A stretch of DNA of 64,000 nt from DASZTV01 sp035547515 (GCA_035547515.1 DASZUS010000045.1:124001-188000); one strand, 5' to 3'; positions 33,820 to 42,819 are shown, numbered from the stretch's first letter. Notes: a model not told the origin generated them from the sequence alone. Numbers and translations: made by a program.

Positions 33820-34968
33820 TCAGTCGTTGACCGCCCACCGGCGGTCCAGGATCGCCTCGAGGTCGTCGTCTGACTGCAGCTCGCTCGCCGGCTCGAGCGG
33901 CGGCAGCAGCCGGTCGCGGGGCGACTCGTAGATCGGACGCGACGGCGCAGCGGGCTTGGTGGCGTAGGTCGGCTTGGGCACCGGGACTGGCTCCCACGGC
34001 TTGCCGCCGACCGCGAGCACCTCAGCCGCGGCGTGAGCCGCAGCGCGGGCAGCCCGCTCGCTGCTGTACTCGCGCGCCAGCGCGGCCTCCTCTTCGGTCT
34101 CGAGCTCGACCCGCGGCCGACTGGCGGGCTTCGCAGCGGCGGCGACCTCCGCCGCGGGCTCCGGCTCCGGCTCCGGTTCTGCCTCGAACAGCTCCTGGTC
34201 GAAGACGCTGTCGCGGGCCGCGGCCCGTCCAAGCGGCTCAGCAACCGCGGTGGCGAACATCGACTCCGCCTCGTCCCAGGGCTCGGTCTGGTCGAACACC
34301 TCGTCGGCAACCGCGGCAGCGCTCGAGCTGCGCGGCATGGCGACCGTACGCACCGACGACGGAACCGGCCCGCCGTGGACGGTGATGCCCTCTTCCCACC
34401 CCGGCTCCGGCCGGTCCCAGCTCGTCTCGCGCTCGAGCTCCGCGAGCTCGCGCGTGTCGCGGCGCCGGGCGAGCGCTCGCCGACGCGAGGCCGCGGCCCG
34501 CAACGCCAGGCGACGCAAGTGCATGCAGTAGCTGAGCGCCGCGAGGTCCAGGACGACCTGCACTGCCCACAGCACGACCCCGCCAACAGCGAGGGCGGCC
34601 ACGAAGGTCACCAGCACCGTGACGGCGAGGCCGACGAGAAGGTTCCGCCGGCGCCTCGCCATGGTCCGCTTGCGGCGAGCCGCGATCGCCTCGGGCGCGG
34701 AGGCGCCGGAGACGTGCACCAGGACGTCCGCCGGGGCCTGGCGCCTCGCGGCGTACGCCTCGCGCTGGCGCGCCGGGCCTGCGCCGTACGACGACGTCTT
34801 CACATTGCGCGGCGTGGGCCGGGCGTCGTGTCCGGACAGCGTGCTCATCGCGGTCGAGAACTTGTCGACCGAGCGGGACTCCTCGACCTCGTCGTGGCGG
34901 CGCAGCCACATGGGGACGAGGACCACGGCCCACATCAGGATCAGGCCAAGGATGATTACTGGGCTCAT
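33820..34968 (-). CDS. glpR: GlpR/SepX-type actinobacterial membrane protein (cell division)
   Basis: A 382-residue membrane protein with an N-terminal helix (VIILGLILMWAVVLVPMWL) followed by the hallmark RRHDEVEESRSVDKFSTAM, a cytoplasmic linker, two central helices (about 108-148) and a long acidic, Ala/Glu-rich C-terminal tail. This is the Rv0996/SepX/GlpR layout. In Corynebacterium GlpR is the membrane partner of the gephyrin-like Glp at the septum; in Streptomyces SepX supports FtsZ-ring assembly. The gene lies downstream of galU-glp/moeA-rimJ, as in Mycobacterium. The function is assigned by family and neighbourhood. Confidence 0.8.
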   Translation of the reverse strand: MSPVIILGLILMWAVVLVPMWLRRHDEVEESRSVDKFSTAMSTLSGHDARPTPRNVKTSSYGAGPARQREAYAARRQAPADVLVHVSGASAPEAIAARRKRTMARRRRNLLVGLAVTVLVTFVAALAVGGVVLWAVQVVLDLAALSYCMHLRRLALRAAASRRRALARRRDTRELAELERETSWDRPEPGWEEGITVHGGPVPSSVRTVAMPRSSSAAAVADEVFDQTEPWDEAESMFATAVAEPLGRAAARDSVFDQELFEAEPEPEPEPAAEVAAAAKPASRPRVELETEEEAALAREYSSERAARAAAHAAAEVLAVGGKPWEPVPVPKPTYATKPAAPSRPIYESPRDRLLPPLEPASELQSDDDLEAILDRRWAVND

Positions 34969-35070
34969 GTCAGATCACCGCGCACGACGGGCCCATGACA
35001 TTGGGGCCAACGACAGGTGACGTCCATCGTGGATAGGACGCTAACGAGGGATGGGACGTTGGGCACGGAC

Positions 35071-35703
35071 CTACGCCGGTGTGTCGCCGACCTGATCGCG
35101 GACCCGGTTCCAGCGGGCGAGGAGGCCTCCCGGCACGTCTTCGCGGACGAGGGCGTACGCGAGGTGGTCACGCCAGTCGCCGGAGATGTGCAGGAACCGT
35201 TCCCGGGTCCCCTCGAGCCGAAAACCCAGCTTCTCGACGACCCGCCGGCTCGGCGCGTTCTCCGGGCGGATGTTGATCTCGATCCGGTGCAGCCCGACAG
35301 CGGTGAAGCAGTGGTCGGTGGCGAGCGCGACGCAGGTCGGCATCACCCCGCGCCCGGCCACCCGCTGGTCCACCCAGTAGCCGATGCTGGCCGACTCCAG
35401 CGAGCCGCGCACGATCCCCGAGACGTTGAGCTGGCCGGCAAACGCGCCGTCGACCTCCACCGCGAAGGGCAGGCCGCGGCCCGCCCGCGCCTCCGCGCGC
35501 AGGCGGCGCGCCATCGAGACGAAGACCGCGCGCGACGACGCGAAGATGCCGGACCCGCCCGGGGGTGTCGCCTCCCACGGCCGCAGCCACTCGACGTTGC
35601 GCTTGCGCGAGTCGACCCATGCCGCCGCGTCGCGCACCCGCAGCGGGCGCAGCGTGACCGCTCCGTCGCGCAGCACCGCCGGCCAGCCGGGCACCACCGT
35701 CAC
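35071..35703 (-). CDS. rimJ: GNAT N-acetyltransferase, RimJ/RimL type
   Basis: A 210-residue acetyl-CoA-dependent acetyltransferase. The start region WPAVLRDGAVTLRPLRVRDA is typical of RimJ proteins, and the acetyl-CoA-binding part shows ASIGYWVDQRVAGRGVMPTC, then HRIEINIRPENAPSRRVVEK and LGFRLEGTRERFLHI. RimJ family members acetylate N-termini of ribosomal proteins, though many homologues have other targets. The GTG at 35703 overlaps the stop of the upstream moeA-like gene by four bases, and the order galU-moeA-rimJ is conserved in actinobacteria. Confidence 0.88.
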   Translation of the reverse strand: MTVVPGWPAVLRDGAVTLRPLRVRDAAAWVDSRKRNVEWLRPWEATPPGGSGIFASSRAVFVSMARRLRAEARAGRGLPFAVEVDGAFAGQLNVSGIVRGSLESASIGYWVDQRVAGRGVMPTCVALATDHCFTAVGLHRIEINIRPENAPSRRVVEKLGFRLEGTRERFLHISGDWRDHLAYALVREDVPGGLLARWNRVRDQVGDTPA

Positions 35704-36932
35704 GGCTGGCGACGCTCGAGCATCATCACCGTCGCCGGCGCCCCGGCTTCGAGGACAGTGACGTCCTCCGGTACGACGATCAGCGCATTGGCAGAGGCCA
35801 GGCCGGCGAGCTGGCGGGAACTCGCGCCGCTCATCGCGCGCACCGTGTAGGCGCCGTCCTCCACCGCAAGCCACGCCGCGAGATGGCTGCGTACGCCGGG
35901 CGCCGACCTGACCTGCTCGTGCAGCCTCGCGCGCACCAGCGGACGCGTGATCGGCTCGGCACCGATCATCCGACGCAGCGCCGGACGGACGAACACCTCG
36001 AAGGACAGGTACGCCGCGACCGGGTCGGCGGGCAGTGCGAAGAACGGCGTGTGGTCAGGCCCGATCAGTCCGAAGCCCTGCGCGTACCCGGGCTGCATCG
36101 CGACGTGGTCGAAGCCGACCTGGCCGAGTCGGGAGACCACCTCACGGAGTACGCCGGACCCGCCGCCCGAGCCGCCGGCCGCGATCACCAGGTCGGCCCG
36201 GATCAGCTGGTCCTCGAGGGTGTCGGCGAGAACACCGGGATGGTCGGGGACGATGCCGACCCGGAACGCGATGGCGCCCGCCTCCGCAACCGCCGAACTC
36301 AACAGGGCGCTGTTGGCGTCCGGCCGCTGGCCCCGCGCCAGCGGCTGCCCCGGCTCGACCAGATCCTGGCCGCAGGACATCACGACGACCCGCGGGCGTG
36401 GCATGACGGCGACCCGGTCGCGCCCGACCGCGGCGAGCAGCCCGATCTGGGCGGCACCGAGATTCGTGCCGGCCGCCATCAGGCGGGTCCCGGACGGCGC
36501 CTCGCCGCCTGCGACGCTGACGAACCGGCCCGGGGCACTGGCCTGCCGGATCGCGACGTTGGCCACGCCGCCGTCGGTCGCGGCGTAGGGCACCACCGCG
36601 TCGGCTCCCGGCGGCATCGGCGCGCCCTCCATGATCCGCACGGTCAGCCCGGGCTGCACCGTGTACGGCGTGCCGCTGCCGGCAATCACGTCACCGACGA
36701 CCGGCAGGACCGTCGGCGTGGACGGGGTGGCGAGCCGTACGTCGTCGCTTCGCACCGCGTAGCCGTCGGTGGCCGCAGTGTCGTACGGCGGCAGCGGGAA
36801 GGTCGTGAAGACGTCTTCGGCGAGGACGCAGCCGTGCGCGTCGGACAGGTTGAGGACGAGGCTGCCCAGCGGAGGCACCGCGGCGAGGATCTCCTGCAGG
36901 TGGGCGTCGACCGGCTTGAGAGCCTGCGCCAC
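35700..36932 (-). CDS. glp: MoeA/gephyrin-like protein, probable cell-division protein Glp
   Basis: A 410-residue MoeA-fold protein. Conserved pieces are PPYDTAATDGYAV, VRIMEGAPMPPGADAVV and DANSALLSSAV, but the usual molybdopterin site motif (T)GGxSxGxxD is GGSGGGSGVLRE here, lacking the catalytic Asp, and the GLPGNPVS loop is ALPADPVAAY. This suggests it is not an ordinary molybdenum-insertion enzyme. With the GlpR-type gene two genes away it best fits Glp, which binds the FtsZ C-terminus in Corynebacterium. Start GTG at 36932, 7 bp after the galU stop; its stop overlaps rimJ. No other molybdenum-cofactor gene is nearby. Confidence 0.8.
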   Translation of the reverse strand: MAQALKPVDAHLQEILAAVPPLGSLVLNLSDAHGCVLAEDVFTTFPLPPYDTAATDGYAVRSDDVRLATPSTPTVLPVVGDVIAGSGTPYTVQPGLTVRIMEGAPMPPGADAVVPYAATDGGVANVAIRQASAPGRFVSVAGGEAPSGTRLMAAGTNLGAAQIGLLAAVGRDRVAVMPRPRVVVMSCGQDLVEPGQPLARGQRPDANSALLSSAVAEAGAIAFRVGIVPDHPGVLADTLEDQLIRADLVIAAGGSGGGSGVLREVVSRLGQVGFDHVAMQPGYAQGFGLIGPDHTPFFALPADPVAAYLSFEVFVRPALRRMIGAEPITRPLVRARLHEQVRSAPGVRSHLAAWLAVEDGAYTVRAMSGASSRQLAGLASANALIVVPEDVTVLEAGAPATVMMLERRQP

Positions 36933-36939
36933 TACCGGC

Positions 36940-37860
36940 TCACGGCTCGATCGGGTCGGTCGGCACACCGTCGGCGTTCCCGTTGGCAACGAACTCCGTC
37001 AGCCACGCGCGGAACTCCACGCCGAAGTCGGAGCGGTCGCAGGCCAACCGCACCACGGCCTTGAGGTAGTCGGCCTTGTCGCCGGTGTCGTACCGCCGAC
37101 CGCGGAAGACGATGCCATGCACCGGGCCGCCCTCGTCCGCAGACCGGTCGATCATCTCCGCGATCGCGTCGGTGACCTGGATCTCTCCGCCGCGACCCGG
37201 CTTCGTCGTACGCAGCACGTCGAAGATCTCGGCGCTGAGCACGTACCGCCCGACGATCGCGAGGTCGCTCGGCGCCTGGTCCGGCGGCGGCTTCTCGACC
37301 AGCCCGGTCACCCGCACCACGTCGGCCTCGTCGGTCGCCTCGACCGCCGCGCAGCCGTACATCCCAATCGACTCGTGCGGCACCTCGACCAGCGCGAGCA
37401 CGCAGCCGCCGCGGTTGGCCTGGACCTCGATCATCCGGCCGAGCAGGTCGTCGCGCTCGTCGATGATGTCGTCGCCGAGCATGACGGCGAACGGCTCGTT
37501 GCCCACGTGCTCGGCGGCGCAGAGCACCGCATGGCCGAGCCCGAGCGGCTCACCCTGGCGGACCGAGTGGATCGTCGCGATGTCGTTGGTCGCGCGGACC
37601 CTCGCGAGCAGCTCGTCCTTGCCTTCGAGCTTGCGCTCGAGGTCGGCGTTGGTGTCGAAGTGGTCCTCGATCTCCGACTTCCCACGACCGGAGATGAACA
37701 GCACGTCGTTGAGGCCGTAGCGAGCCGCCTCCTCGACGATGTACTGGATCGCCGGCTTGTCGACGACCGGCAGCAGCTCCTTCGGCACCGCCTTCGTCGC
37801 CGGCAGAAACCGGGTGCCGAGGCCCGCGACGGGGATGACGGCCTTGCGCACCGACGCCAT
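36940..37860 (-). CDS. galU: UTP-glucose-1-phosphate uridylyltransferase
   Basis: Makes UDP-glucose from UTP and glucose-1-phosphate for trehalose, glycans and cell-wall sugars. The 306-residue protein opens with the nucleotidyltransferase signature VAGLGTRFLPATKAVPKEL then LPVVDKPAIQYIVEEA, followed by VRQGEPLGLGHAVLCA, ML GDDIIDER-type metal-binding DD, and VTGLVEKPPPDQAPSD. Full length. The ATG at 37860 is clear. First gene of a galU-glp-rimJ-glpR run, and divergent from the cyclo-ligase gene. Confidence 0.95.
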   Translation of the reverse strand: MASVRKAVIPVAGLGTRFLPATKAVPKELLPVVDKPAIQYIVEEAARYGLNDVLFISGRGKSEIEDHFDTNADLERKLEGKDELLARVRATNDIATIHSVRQGEPLGLGHAVLCAAEHVGNEPFAVMLGDDIIDERDDLLGRMIEVQANRGGCVLALVEVPHESIGMYGCAAVEATDEADVVRVTGLVEKPPPDQAPSDLAIVGRYVLSAEIFDVLRTTKPGRGGEIQVTDAIAEMIDRSADEGGPVHGIVFRGRRYDTGDKADYLKAVVRLACDRSDFGVEFRAWLTEFVANGNADGVPTDPIEP

Positions 37861-37893
37861 GTCGTCACCCTAAGGGTCGGCGACACTGGGGTC

Positions 37894-38469
37894 GTGGCAG
37901 GGCGGGACACCGACATCGCCGCAGCGAAGAACCGGCTTCGCGCCGAGGTTCTCAGCGCGCGCGCCGCAATGTCGGAGGCCGAGCTGGCCGCTGCGGGAGC
38001 CGCACTGGCCGACCGCGGACTCGGGCACTGGCACGGGGTCGCCCGGGTTGCGGCGTACCTCGAGTTCGGGACCGAGCCGCCGACCCGGCCGCTGCTCGAC
38101 GCGCTGGCCGCGGGCGGCACCGAGGTCGTCGTGCCTGTCGTCGATGGCAACGACCTCGACTGGGTGCGCTACCTCCCCGGCGGCCCGATGACGCGCGGCC
38201 GGCTGGGATCGGCAGAGCCCGCCGGTGAGCGCCTCGGGCGCGCCGCGCTCGCGACGGCGGACGTGGTCCTCGTGCCCGCCCTCGCCGTGGACCTCACCGG
38301 CAACCGGCTGGGACGAGGCCGCGGCTACTACGACCGCGTCCTCAGCTCGGTTGCCGCCCCCGCGGTTGCGGTCGGGTACGACGGGGAGCTGGTCGAGCAG
38401 CTACCCGTCGAGCCGCATGACCGGCCGGTCCAGGGGATGCTCCGGCCCTGCGGCTACCTGCGGCTGTGA
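37894..38469 (+). CDS. 5-formyltetrahydrofolate cyclo-ligase
   Basis: Converts 5-formyl-THF to 5,10-methenyl-THF with ATP, returning a storage form of folate to one-carbon metabolism. The 191-residue product shows AAAKNRLRAEVLSAR at the start, VVVPVVDGNDLDW in the middle and the signature LTGNRLGRGRGYYDRVL. The GTG at 37894 fits the start of homology; the long open frame upstream is a shadow of galU. The 3' end overlaps the convergent transpeptidase gene by 16 bp. The position beside galU is conserved in actinobacteria (Rv0992c-Rv0993). Confidence 0.93.
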   Translation: MAGRDTDIAAAKNRLRAEVLSARAAMSEAELAAAGAALADRGLGHWHGVARVAAYLEFGTEPPTRPLLDALAAGGTEVVVPVVDGNDLDWVRYLPGGPMTRGRLGSAEPAGERLGRAALATADVVLVPALAVDLTGNRLGRGRGYYDRVLSSVAAPAVAVGYDGELVEQLPVEPHDRPVQGMLRPCGYLRL

Positions 38470-39851
38470 GTGCCGCCCGCGTGTGGCGTGGCCGAGGACT
38501 TAGGCGTGGCGGAGGGCTTCGGCGCCGTCGAGGGCTTGGTCGTCGGCGAGGGCTTAGCCGTCTTCGAGGACTTCGGCGTGACCCCGGTGTCGAAGGCGGG
38601 ATCGTAGGCCGACGGCATCGCTGAGCGGGCTGCCTTCGCGGCCTTGCTGGGCGCCGCGTCGCCCGCGACCCACTGCTGCCACGACATGTTCCAGTCCGCG
38701 GTGCCGGGGTCGCCCGGGTCCGGCGGGCGCACGCCATTGAAGACGTCGATGATGTCGCCGCGGTTCGACCAGTTATAGAACCACTCGGCGTCCTCGGTGC
38801 TCAGGTTGACGCAGCCGTGCGAGACGTTGGTGTGGCCCTGGTCGGAGACCGACCACGGTGCGGCGTGGACGAACTCGCCGCCGTCGGAGATCCGGACGTC
38901 CCAGTAGACGGTCTCGTTGTAGTAGTCCGGGTTGCCGGGGAAGATGCCGACCGTTGCGGAGTTCATCTGCACGACCGGCGCCTTCTCGATCGCGATGTGG
39001 ACGCCGTCCATGGTCGGGTACTGGTCGCGTCCGGTGCTGACCGGGAACGTCTTGATCAACGTGCCGTTGTCGTAGACGTGCATCACGTGCTGCGCGATGT
39101 CGACCTCGCTGACGTGCGCGTCGCCGATGCGGAACGACGTCTGGTGCATCCCGTCGCCACCCCAGATCCCGTGGCCGAAGTTCAGACCCTGGAGATCGGC
39201 TCTAAGGGTGACCGTCGTACCGGGATGCCAGTACGACGGCGGGCGCCAGTGCACCTCGCGGTCGCTCATCCAGTGCCACGCGCCGACGACGTGCGGGCTG
39301 GTGCGGACCGCGAGCCTGCCCTCGACCGCGGCGCGCAGCTTGCGGGGGACGTCGTAGTTGAAGGTGGCGACCACCGGCGAGCCGATGCCGACGGTGTCTC
39401 CGCCGCCCGGTGAGAGCAGCGCGAGCATCCGGTGCTTGGCGTCGGTCGAGTGCAGCCTGATCGTCTTCGTCGTCACGTGGTGGACGAGATCGGCGTAGCT
39501 CACCGACGCCTTCAGCCTTGTCAGCGGGGCGAAGGTCGCGGTGCTCGACCACGAGGAGTGGTCGGCGCTGAAGCTGCCGGGGATCTGCTGCCCGTCGGGC
39601 TCAGCCACGGTGACGGCAGTGAGCGCGCCGTTGGCCACCTTGAAGGTGAGCTTGCGGTTGAGCGGCAGCGCGTTGTGGCGCAGGTGGAGGACCCGCAGCG
39701 AGGCGGGAGGCGGCGGTGTGCTGGAGCCGGCCACCGAGCTGCTGTTGGATCCGTGGCTGGCGAGGACGCCCGCGGTCACGCCGACCGCGACCAGGACAGC
39801 GACGGCTGCCACTGCGGCAACAGTGGCGACGCGTGACTGGGGAAGCCGCAT
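38454..39851 (-). CDS. L,D-transpeptidase with Ig-like domains (LdtMt2-type)
   Basis: Cross-links peptidoglycan stems through 3-3 bonds outside the membrane. The 465-residue protein has an N-terminal signal or anchor helix (8-30), two Ig-like domains (about 50-245) and a YkuD catalytic domain with His329, His340 and HTNVSHGCVNLS holding the nucleophile Cys347. An unusual Pro/Ser/Thr/Lys repeat tail (KPSTAPKPSATPKSSATP) follows residue 415. It has no lipobox, so it is probably anchored by the N-terminal helix. The ATG at 39851 is used because the upstream continuation is antisense to fmdB. Confidence 0.93.
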   Translation of the reverse strand: MRLPQSRVATVAAVAAVAVLVAVGVTAGVLASHGSNSSSVAGSSTPPPPASLRVLHLRHNALPLNRKLTFKVANGALTAVTVAEPDGQQIPGSFSADHSSWSSTATFAPLTRLKASVSYADLVHHVTTKTIRLHSTDAKHRMLALLSPGGGDTVGIGSPVVATFNYDVPRKLRAAVEGRLAVRTSPHVVGAWHWMSDREVHWRPPSYWHPGTTVTLRADLQGLNFGHGIWGGDGMHQTSFRIGDAHVSEVDIAQHVMHVYDNGTLIKTFPVSTGRDQYPTMDGVHIAIEKAPVVQMNSATVGIFPGNPDYYNETVYWDVRISDGGEFVHAAPWSVSDQGHTNVSHGCVNLSTEDAEWFYNWSNRGDIIDVFNGVRPPDPGDPGTADWNMSWQQWVAGDAAPSKAAKAARSAMPSAYDPAFDTGVTPKSSKTAKPSPTTKPSTAPKPSATPKSSATPHAGGTHSRR

Positions 39852-40013
39852 TCTGCTCGATTCTCGACTTGGGGGCGTCCATTGTGCCTGCTTGCGCCCG
39901 GAATGGCGCGCCTCGGATCGACGTTCTACCGCCCGATCAGGTTTACTTAGCAGTCGATGATGGAGAGTGCCAGCCGGCAGCTTCGCCAGCTGGTGATCAA
40001 CAAGGAGAAGCGC

Positions 40014-40340
40014 ATGCCTACCTACGAGTACGTCTGCACCAAGTGCGGCGAAGGACTCGAGGCCGTGCAGAGCTTTACCGACCCGCCGCTCACCAAGTGC
40101 CCCAAGTGCAAGGGCAAGCTCCGCAAGGTCTTCTCGGCGGCAGGCATCGTGTTCAAGGGCTCCGGGTTCTACAAGACCGACAGCCGCTCCGGATCGAAGA
40201 GCACGAGCGCCGGCAGCTCGACCAGCAGCTCCTCGAGTGAGTCGAAGTCGTCGGAGTCCTCGTCCGGGTCGTCGGGCAGCGACTCGTCGTCTGCCAAGGC
40301 GGACAGCACGAAGGGTTCCGGCGACAGCAAGGTCGCCTAG
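40014..40340 (+). CDS. FmdB-family zinc-ribbon protein with Ser-rich tail
   Basis: A 108-residue regulatory-type protein. It begins MPTYEYVCTKCGEGLEAVQS and continues to LTKCPKCKGKLRKVFS, so CxxC...CxxC forms the zinc ribbon, then GIVFKGSGFYKTD. The second half is a low-complexity Ser/Lys tail (residues 60-108). The family is named after a Methylophilus regulator, but its function in actinobacteria is unknown. AAGGAG precedes the ATG at 40014. The place between the cyclo-ligase region and the SAF protein matches the Rv0991c neighbourhood. Confidence 0.88.
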   Translation: MPTYEYVCTKCGEGLEAVQSFTDPPLTKCPKCKGKLRKVFSAAGIVFKGSGFYKTDSRSGSKSTSAGSSTSSSSSESKSSESSSGSSGSDSSSAKADSTKGSGDSKVA

Positions 40341-40436
40341 CCACACCGGGATCCACACGGCGGGCCCGCTCGCCGGCCCTCCACATCGGCGACGGTGCTG
40401 CCACGCGCGGCGCCCCCCGGTGGCCAGCGTCGGCGG

Positions 40437-41093
40437 ATGATCCGTGAGGCGACCCCCGGCACCGACCTGACGCTGCTGCGCACCGGAGCGTCGGACCTGC
40501 TGCAACGACACCGGCGTACGGCGGGCGCGGCGCTCGCTGCCATCGCCCTCGTCCTGGGCGTGACTGCGATGCGCCCGCAGCCGGTGCCGACCACGAGGGT
40601 GTGGGTGGCCGCGCGTGACCTGGGTGGCGGCGCGCCACTGACCGCCGCCGACGTACGCGCCGAGGATCTGCCGCGAGCCGACGTGCCCGACGACTCGTTG
40701 CCCGGTGACCGCTCGCCCGTCGGCCTGGTCCTCGGCGCCCCGGTACGCCGGGGTGAGCCGCTGACCGACCTGCGGATCCTGACGATCAACCTGGTGTCGG
40801 CGACTGGCGCGGCCGACGACCTCGCCGTCCCGGTTCGCGTCACCGACGGCCCCGCCGCCATGGCGCTGGTCAAGCCCGGCGAGCGGATCTCGGTGATCGC
40901 GGCGTTGGACTCCGGCCTCGGCGTTGCCGGCAAGGCGCACACCGTGGTGCAGGATGTCCGCGTGCTCGCCGTTCCCGCCCAGCTGACCGACGAGGACAGC
41001 GGACTGATCATCGTCGCCGCAGACGCCGCCGAGGCACGGGCGATCGCCGCGATCAGCTCGGGCGCTCGCGTCTCGGTCGCGGTACGCCACTAG
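40437..41093 (+). CDS. SAF-domain membrane protein (CpaB/RcpC-like)
   Basis: A 218-residue protein with one N-terminal membrane helix (about 28-46) followed by an SAF domain (TRVWVAARDLGGGAPLTAAD, VLGAPVRRGEPLTD) and a second domain as in Flp-pilus assembly proteins CpaB/RcpC (GPAAMALVKPGERISVIA). No pilus genes are nearby, so a role in pili is not supported by context. A longer start at 40395 is possible; the ATG at 40437 lies closer to the first conserved residues. Ends 2 bp before the next gene. Confidence 0.8.
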   Translation: MIREATPGTDLTLLRTGASDLLQRHRRTAGAALAAIALVLGVTAMRPQPVPTTRVWVAARDLGGGAPLTAADVRAEDLPRADVPDDSLPGDRSPVGLVLGAPVRRGEPLTDLRILTINLVSATGAADDLAVPVRVTDGPAAMALVKPGERISVIAALDSGLGVAGKAHTVVQDVRVLAVPAQLTDEDSGLIIVAADAAEARAIAAISSGARVSVAVRH

Positions 41094-41095
41094 CG

Positions 41096-42682
41096 GTGCC
41101 GTCGACGTACGCCGTCTGGGGCTGGGGCCGCTCCGCCGCCGACCAGCCGAGCGCGCGCGACCTGGCCGGCCTGGCGCCGCTGGCCGCCGAGCTGCTCAAC
41201 ATCCCGATCGGGTCGCCGATCACCCCGGCGCCGTTGCGCCCGCTGCCCGCGGACCGAGTGAGCGGCCGCCTGCCGGACTCGCTCGCGGCGGTGGCGTCGA
41301 CCACCGATGCGGACCGCGCCCGGCACGGAGTCGGACGCTCCTATCGCGACGTGGTTCGGGCGATCGACGGCGTCGTGGGCTACGTGCCCGACGTCGTCGT
41401 CCGGCCGACCAGCGAAGACCAGATCGCCGCTCTGCTGGACTGGTGCGCCGCGAACGAGGTTGCCCTCGTGCCGTTCGGCGGGGGCACGAGCGTCGTCGGC
41501 GGCGTCGAGCCCGACGTCGGCGAGCGGTGGTCGGGCGTGGTGAGCCTCGACCTCGAACGGCTCTCGGGTGTCGTGGAGGTCGACGCGACTTCCCGCGCGG
41601 CGCGGGTCCGGGCGGGGACGGCCGGCCCGGCGCTCGAGGACGAGCTCCGCCCGCACTCGTTGACCGCGCGCTTCTACCCGCAGTCCTTCGAGCGCTCCAC
41701 CGTCGGCGGGTGGATCGCGACTCGCGCGGCCGGCCACTTCTCGGTTGGCCCGACGCACGTCGACGACTTGGTCGAGAGCGTGCGGGCGATCACTCCCGCG
41801 GGCCCATGGGAATCGCGGCGGCTGCCGGGATCCGGCGCGGGCCCGAGTCCCGACCGGATGCTGCTCGGCAGCGAGGGCGCGCTCGGCGTCATCACCGAGA
41901 CCTGGCTGCGGGTGCAGCCTCGACCGACGAAGCGATGGTCCGCGACGTACGCCGCGACCGACTTCGCGGCCGGCCTGGCGGCGGTGCAAGCGATCGTGCA
42001 GAGCGGGCTACGCCCCGCGGCCTGCCGCCTCATCGACGCCGGTGAGGCGGCCGTCACCGGCACCCTGTCGACGGGCGAGGCGCCGCTCGTGCTCGGACTC
42101 GAGTCCTGGCACGGGCCGGTCGACGCCGATGCCTCGGTTGTCGCGGAGCTGTGCGCCGACCACGGCCTGCGGCTGGTCGAGGGCGGCGCGCAGCGCACCG
42201 ACGGCGGGTCGAGCGAGAGCTGGCGCTCCTCGTTCCTGCGGGCGCCATACCTGCGCGAGCAGTTCGTGCTTCTCGGCCTCGTCGTCGAGACCTTCGAGAC
42301 GGCCACGACCTGGGACCGGCTCCCCGGACTGGTCGACGCCGTGATCCGCCGTACGTCGGAGGCGTTGCGCCAGATCTGCGGGGGCGGGACCGTGACCTGC
42401 CGGCTCACCCACGTCTACCCCGACGGTGCCGCGCCGTACTTCACGGTCATCGCGCCGGGCAGGCGCGGCAGCGAGCTCGCGCAGTGGGACGAGGTGAAGG
42501 CCGCCGCGAGCGAGGCGATCCTGGCCGCGGGCGGGACCATCACGCACCATCACGCGGTCGGGCGCGACCACCGGCCCTGGTACGACGCGCAACGGCCGGA
42601 TGCCTTCGCCCAAGCGCTGCGCGGTGCGAAGCGCGCGGTGGACCCGGCGGGCATCCTCAACCCCGGCGTGCTGGTCGACTAG
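41096..42682 (+). CDS. FAD-binding oxidase, alkylglycerone-phosphate-synthase-like (copy 1)
   Basis: A 528-residue flavoprotein of the VAO family. After YAVWGWGRSA, the FAD-binding PCMH domain has VVRPTSEDQIAALL and VPFGGGTSVVGGVEP, then FYPQSFERSTVGGWIATRAA and DRMLLGSEGALGVITETWL; the C-terminal part has THHHAVGRDHRPWY and PAGILNPGVLVD, the His-rich active-site end of alkyl-DHAP synthases. In eukaryotes AGPS replaces the acyl chain of acyl-DHAP with an alkyl chain to make ether lipids; bacterial substrates are not established. GTG start at 41096, close behind the SAF gene. A second copy lies at 56608. Confidence 0.85.
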   Translation: MPSTYAVWGWGRSAADQPSARDLAGLAPLAAELLNIPIGSPITPAPLRPLPADRVSGRLPDSLAAVASTTDADRARHGVGRSYRDVVRAIDGVVGYVPDVVVRPTSEDQIAALLDWCAANEVALVPFGGGTSVVGGVEPDVGERWSGVVSLDLERLSGVVEVDATSRAARVRAGTAGPALEDELRPHSLTARFYPQSFERSTVGGWIATRAAGHFSVGPTHVDDLVESVRAITPAGPWESRRLPGSGAGPSPDRMLLGSEGALGVITETWLRVQPRPTKRWSATYAATDFAAGLAAVQAIVQSGLRPAACRLIDAGEAAVTGTLSTGEAPLVLGLESWHGPVDADASVVAELCADHGLRLVEGGAQRTDGGSSESWRSSFLRAPYLREQFVLLGLVVETFETATTWDRLPGLVDAVIRRTSEALRQICGGGTVTCRLTHVYPDGAAPYFTVIAPGRRGSELAQWDEVKAAASEAILAAGGTITHHHAVGRDHRPWYDAQRPDAFAQALRGAKRAVDPAGILNPGVLVD

Positions 42683-42819
42683 GGCTCGTCGTAGTGCGGG
42701 GGCCGGTCGGCCGCCAGCTCCTCGTCGCGGTCCCGGTCATCACCGAGGTCGTCGAGGTCGTCACCCCAGCCGACCTCACGCTCGTCGGAGGTGGTGTCCG
42801 GCAGGAGCGGCTCGGTCAT
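42679..42819 (-). CDS. Small acidic protein downstream of regX3
   Basis: A 46-residue reading frame starting at an ATG 7 bp after the regX3 stop and ending four bases inside the convergent flavoprotein gene. It begins MTEPLLPDTTSDEREVGWGD and is rich in Asp/Glu (DDLDDLGDDRDRDEE) with a PPHYDEP end. The same type of short acidic protein with a TTSDEREVGWGD-like start is common in actinobacteria, so I regard it as a real gene. Function is unknown. Confidence 0.7.
   Translation of the reverse strand: MTEPLLPDTTSDEREVGWGDDLDDLGDDRDRDEELAADRPPHYDEP

Noticed and set aside
39852..41090. Upstream extension of the transpeptidase frame
   Set aside because: It is antisense to fmdB and the SAF gene; the transpeptidase signal sequence begins at 39851.
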